Assembly: GCA_020833645.1 (NCBI GenBank) | Contig: JAJHRQ010000014.1 | Span: 1 to 36,812 of the forward strand | DNA: 36,812 bases | Reading direction: 5' to 3' | Origin: Thermocrinis sp. | Lineage (GTDB): Bacteria > Aquificota > Aquificia > Aquificales > Aquificaceae | Shown: one piece after another, positions 31,991-36,812 of the stretch | Numbering within the stretch: the first letter of the stretch is position 1 | Layout: each line of letters starts with the position of its first letter | The notes under the pieces: model-generated | The model's input: the letters and a program-made list of their open reading frames with translations, nothing else | Database searches by the model: none | What the model was told of the DNA's origin: nothing | Made by a program: the position numbers and the translations under genes

Positions 31991-33442
31991 ATGCCCTACA
32001 AAGACCTAAGGGAATTTTTAAGAAGGATTGAGAAGGAAGGAGAGCTGGCAAGGATCAGGGAGGAGGTTTCTCCCATCCTTGAAATCACCGAGATCACAGA
32101 CCGAGTTTCCAAGATGCCCAAGGGCGGAAAGGCTCTGCTCTTTGAAAAGGTAAAGGGCTATTCTACCCCAGTTTTAACCAACATGCTGGGCTCCGAAAAA
32201 AGGGTAAAGTTAGCCCTTGGTTATGAAAACCTTGAGGACATAGGCTGGAAGTTATACAAGCTTTTAAGACCGGAGATTCCGCACACCTTTTTGGATAAGC
32301 TAAAGAAATTGCCCGAGCTAAAAAAGCTAAACGATGCCCTCCCAAAGGTGGTAAAGGATGGTCCCATCCGGGAGGTGGTAAGGAGGGAAAAGATAGATGT
32401 CCTCGAGTTTCCCATATTGCAATGCTGGCCTGAAGACGGCGGAAGGTACATAACCTTTGGGCAGGTGATCACCAAGGACCCAGAGAGCGGAATAAGAAAC
32501 GTGGGGCTTTACAGGGTTCAGGTGCTCTCTCCCACCGAGCTTGCCTTGCATTGGCAGATCCACAAGGACGGAAACCATCATTACTGGAAGGCAAAGAGGC
32601 TAAAAAAGAGGCTGGAGGTGGCCATAGCCATCGGTGGAGACCCGGTGCTCTCTTACGTGGCTTCTGCACCACTTCCACCGGAGGTGGATGAATACCTATT
32701 TGCGGGTCTAATAAGGGAAGAGGGCGTGGAGCTCATAAAGGGCATAACGGTGGACTTGGAGTATCCAGCCCATGCAGAGGTCGTTATAGAAGGCTACGTG
32801 GACCCAGAGGAGCCATTGGTGGATGAGGGACCTTTTGGAGACCACACGGGCTTTTACACCCCCGTGGATAAATACCCCAAGATGCACATCACCGCCATAC
32901 TCCACCGGAGGGACCCCATATACGTGGCTACCATAGTGGGAAAGCCACCCCAAGAGGACAAATACATCGGCTGGGCAACGGAGAGGATATTTTTGCCCCT
33001 TATCAAGTTCAACCTGCCCGAGGTGGTGGATTATCACCTGCCAGCGGAAGGATGTTTTCACAACTTCTGCTTTGTGTCCATAAAGAAAAGATATCCGGGG
33101 CATGCCTTTAAGGTAGCCTATGCTTTGCTAGGGCTTGGTCTCATGTCCTTAACAAAGCATGTGGTGGTCTTTGATGAGGATATAAACGTCCATGACTTTG
33201 GAGAGGTGCTTTGGGCTTGGGGCAACAATGTGGACCCATCAAGGGACGTGCTAATTCTGAAGGGTCCCATAGATGTTTTGGACCACAGCACCAACGAGGT
33301 GGGCTTTGGTGGAAAGATGATAATAGACGCAACAACTAAGTGGAAGCAGGAAGGCTACACAAGGCAGTGGCCTAAGGTTATTGAGATGTCGGAGGAAGTG
33401 AAAAAACGCATAGATGCCATTTGGGATAAACTAAACCTTTGA
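31991..33442 (+). CDS. ubiD: UbiD-family decarboxylase
   Basis: 483 residues, the family length. UbiD enzymes decarboxylate aromatic or unsaturated acids with prenylated FMN made by UbiX. Signatures: the N-terminal YKDLREFLRRIEKEGEL, central IHKDGNHHYWKAKR and the E-P-L-V-D-E-G-P-F-G-D-H-T-G-F-Y motif with catalytic Glu/Asp residues. In Aquificota, which use menaquinone-type quinones, such a protein could act in quinone synthesis (ubiD/mqnL-like); this is inferred. It sits 13 bp before purF. Confidence 0.88.
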   Translation: MPYKDLREFLRRIEKEGELARIREEVSPILEITEITDRVSKMPKGGKALLFEKVKGYSTPVLTNMLGSEKRVKLALGYENLEDIGWKLYKLLRPEIPHTFLDKLKKLPELKKLNDALPKVVKDGPIREVVRREKIDVLEFPILQCWPEDGGRYITFGQVITKDPESGIRNVGLYRVQVLSPTELALHWQIHKDGNHHYWKAKRLKKRLEVAIAIGGDPVLSYVASAPLPPEVDEYLFAGLIREEGVELIKGITVDLEYPAHAEVVIEGYVDPEEPLVDEGPFGDHTGFYTPVDKYPKMHITAILHRRDPIYVATIVGKPPQEDKYIGWATERIFLPLIKFNLPEVVDYHLPAEGCFHNFCFVSIKKRYPGHAFKVAYALLGLGLMSLTKHVVVFDEDINVHDFGEVLWAWGNNVDPSRDVLILKGPIDVLDHSTNEVGFGGKMIIDATTKWKQEGYTRQWPKVIEMSEEVKKRIDAIWDKLNL

Positions 33443-33457
33443 GTTAAATTAATCCCT

Positions 33458-35621
<2,164 letters not shown>

Positions 35622-35629
35622 TTATAAGC

Positions 35630-35645
35630 CCCCGCGGACGCGGGG
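35630..35645 (-). terminator. Terminator of hsp20
   Basis: CCCCGCG-GA-CGCGGGG, a perfect 7-bp stem, 8 bp past the hsp20 stop on the minus strand and followed by CTTATAATTTTCC. It lies in the short gap before kdsA, so hsp20 is its own unit. Confidence 0.65.
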
Positions 35646-35653
35646 AGTGGAGC

Positions 35654-36088
35654 TTATTGAATTTCTATCTTTACCTCTTTGGAGGTCTTTTCCTTGGGAA
35701 GCCTTATCTCCAGAATGCCGTCTTTGAACTCCGCCTTAACACCCTCAAGCTTGACCTCCGCCGGCAGTGCCACCACCCTCTCAAACTTTCCATAGACCCT
35801 TTCTACCCTATGGTAGGTTTCTGTCTTTTCTTCCTTTTCCTCCTTCTTTTCTCCTTTGATGATTAGGCTGTTGTCCCTTACCAGCACTTCCACATCTTCC
35901 TTTTTCACACCGGGCAGTTCTGCCTTTACCACCACCTCACTGTCCGTTTCATACACATCCAACGCAGGAGCAAAAACCCTTTCCGCAGGCTCTTCCTTGG
36001 CAAAGAACTCTTCCATTAGTCTGTCAAACTCCCTCCTTATCCTTTCAAGCTCCTCAAAAGGACGCCACACTGAAAGTCCTCTCCTCAT
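35654..36088 (-). CDS. Small heat shock protein (Hsp20/alpha-crystallin)
   Basis: 144 residues from the ATG at 36088 (MRRGLSVWRPFEELERIRRE). The alpha-crystallin domain covers about 45-140: PALDVYETDSEVVVKAELPG, the loop LIIKGEKKEEKEEKTETYHR and the C-terminal LEIRLPK, with the I-x-I motif KIEI close to the end. It holds unfolding proteins as an ATP-independent chaperone. The upstream AGGAGGTGAT is one of the strongest ribosome sites in the window. The open frame to 36181 is ignored because that region is the promoter. Confidence 0.93.
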   Translation of the reverse strand: MRRGLSVWRPFEELERIRREFDRLMEEFFAKEEPAERVFAPALDVYETDSEVVVKAELPGVKKEDVEVLVRDNSLIIKGEKKEEKEEKTETYHRVERVYGKFERVVALPAEVKLEGVKAEFKDGILEIRLPKEKTSKEVKIEIQ

Positions 36089-36123
36089 GGCTATCACCTC
36101 CTTTATAGGTTTTCTATGAGAAA

Positions 36124-36151
36124 AATTTAGTATGCTTTTATCAAATGTCAA
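36124..36151 (-). promoter_or_regulatory. Promoter of hsp20
   Basis: Minus strand: a perfect TTGACA (36146-36151) and TAAATT (36124-36129) with a 16-bp spacer. Start about 36115, giving a leader of some 27 nt with AGGAGGTGAT. Confidence 0.6.
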
Positions 36152-36188
36152 GGGGTAAAAACCTTCCAGCGCCCATGCCAAAAGTTGA

Positions 36189-36557
36189 TCTCTTTGCCAA
36201 AAACTGGTTTATAATAAAAACAAGGTTTTTGAGGGTCCCACTGGGACCCTTGTCAACTTGGCAACTGAATATGGGTCAGTGTGTCCTCCCGGTGGATTGT
36301 TTCAATTTTGAGGGGGTCGGGCTTTGTTTTTTAAGATTTTCGGGAGACAGTCTCACCGTAAAGCCGTAATTATGTAATGCCGTGATGCCGTAATTATGGT
36401 CACTGGTGGAAAGTATTGAGAGACAAGGACTTAAATTTGACAATAACAGACTCAGCTTTGCATGATCTCGGATCTCGGAAAATTAACTTCATTTGAAAGG
36501 GGTGCCCCTTGACAAAATGATTAATATGTCTTATCTTAGTTAATGTGGTCGTTTGGG
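36189..36557. repeat. Leader-like dispersed repeat, copy B (inverted relative to copy A)
   Basis: From 36232 to 36280 it matches the 14090-14136 block of copy A with the hairpin GGGTCCC-ACT-GGGACCC. From 36353 to 36515 it matches 13711-13870, with five of the octamers (36353-36392) on the minus strand. The 36285-36350 part is unlike copy A, which holds the RHH gene there. A further 50-bp segment (about 36505-36557) leads into the CRISPR-type repeat and is missing in copy A. No gene is seen here. Confidence 0.75.
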
Positions 36558-36586
36558 GTTCCTAATGTACCGTGTGGAGTTGAAAG
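36558..36586 (+). CRISPR. Solo CRISPR-type repeat (copy B)
   Basis: 29 bp starting GTTCCTAATG and ending GGAGTTGAAAG. It has the look of a type I/III repeat (GTT start, TTGAAA(C/G) end) and of Aquificales repeats as I recall them. It follows an AT-rich leader-like region as the first repeat of an array would, but no second repeat appears within 226 bp. No cas genes are in the window. Confidence 0.5.
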
Positions 36587-36812
36587 TAGCTTGCAAAAGT
36601 GTAAAGCTTTTTTTAGGAGCAACTTACTTTTTCGCGCTAAATCTAAGATTATCTCTCTCCCACCTCTAAGGCATTATTTTTAGAGCGGCCTCATACCATG
36701 AACAACAAAAGAGACAAGAAGGTCTAACACCCCCAAGGGATATAAGAATACACGTTTTCAAATTTTTTACTAATTTATACCCTACTTCAGCAGCTGGACC
36801 TTATCGGCACTA
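36587..36812. other. AT-rich end of window, nothing recognised
   Basis: I find no gene, repeat or RNA in this stretch. Short open frames, such as one starting MYRVELK, are made partly of the repeat and lack ribosome sites. Confidence 0.5.

Noticed and set aside
36558-36812. A full CRISPR array at the right end
   Set aside because: Only one repeat is found; scanning the next 226 bp by eye shows no second copy and no regular spacing.

Overview
The window looks like chromosome of a thermophilic, chemolithotrophic Aquificota bacterium (Hydrogenobacter/Thermocrinis-like). This rests on the gene content (arsenite oxidase plus a Sox thiosulfate system without SoxCD, an Fe-S type PurF, a UbiD-family decarboxylase), the AGG/AGA-rich arginine codons and the very tight packing with many 1-17 nt overlaps. 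No database search was possible, so the taxon is an inference.

Layout. 1-13.3 kb is mostly housekeeping: the 3' end of a probable nuoG and a GT4 glycosyltransferase (+), then a leftward block (gcvT, tilS, a broken hemerythrin gene, a frameshifted membrane protein, ychF). A rightward rpmB-aroC-mlaE run and tRNA-Ala(GGC) follow, then a leftward block (hypothetical, panB, pilB/gspE-type ATPase, ybgC-like thioesterase, DUF4149-like membrane protein, infC). 13.35-15.0 kb is a scrap zone: a C-terminal fragment of a KUP potassium transporter, a leader-like repeat with one degenerate CRISPR-type repeat, a ribbon-helix-helix gene preceded by six tandem octamers, and a decayed IS with 13-bp terminal inverted repeats. 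15.0-16.3 kb holds a Cys-rich DeoR-type regulator and a sirtuin (-).

16.3-23.4 kb is an arsenite oxidation locus: aioX (periplasmic PhnD-like sensor, interrupted by an in-frame TAA), aioS (sensor kinase, two apparent 1-nt insertions), aioR (sigma-54 activator), then aioB-aioA. The gap before aioB carries a consensus -24/-12 sigma-54 promoter and two 17-bp palindromes whose centres are 21 bp apart. Sensor, kinase, activator, binding sites, promoter and target operon can therefore all be read in one piece of DNA.

A TPR gene follows. A leftward sox cluster (soxW-Y-Z-A-X-B, then an MBL-fold hydrolase) occupies 29.0-24.1 kb. soxX and soxB carry single-base frameshifts in homopolymers, and soxB is joined out of frame to an MBL gene that lacks its 5' end, as if a deletion had fused the two. 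29.1-31.4 kb is metK, a histone-deacetylase-like hydrolase and a small membrane protein (-). 31.5-34.8 kb is a hypothetical, a ubiD-family gene and purF (+). kdsA and hsp20 (-) follow. From 36.2 kb to the end lies a second, inverted copy of the leader-like repeat with a better-preserved solo CRISPR-type repeat.

Two themes recur. First, at least six genes appear broken by single-base changes, mostly in homopolymers, which may be assembly error, real decay, or both. Second, several genes have a TATAAT box only 6-10 nt before the start codon and no Shine-Dalgarno sequence, suggesting leaderless mRNAs.
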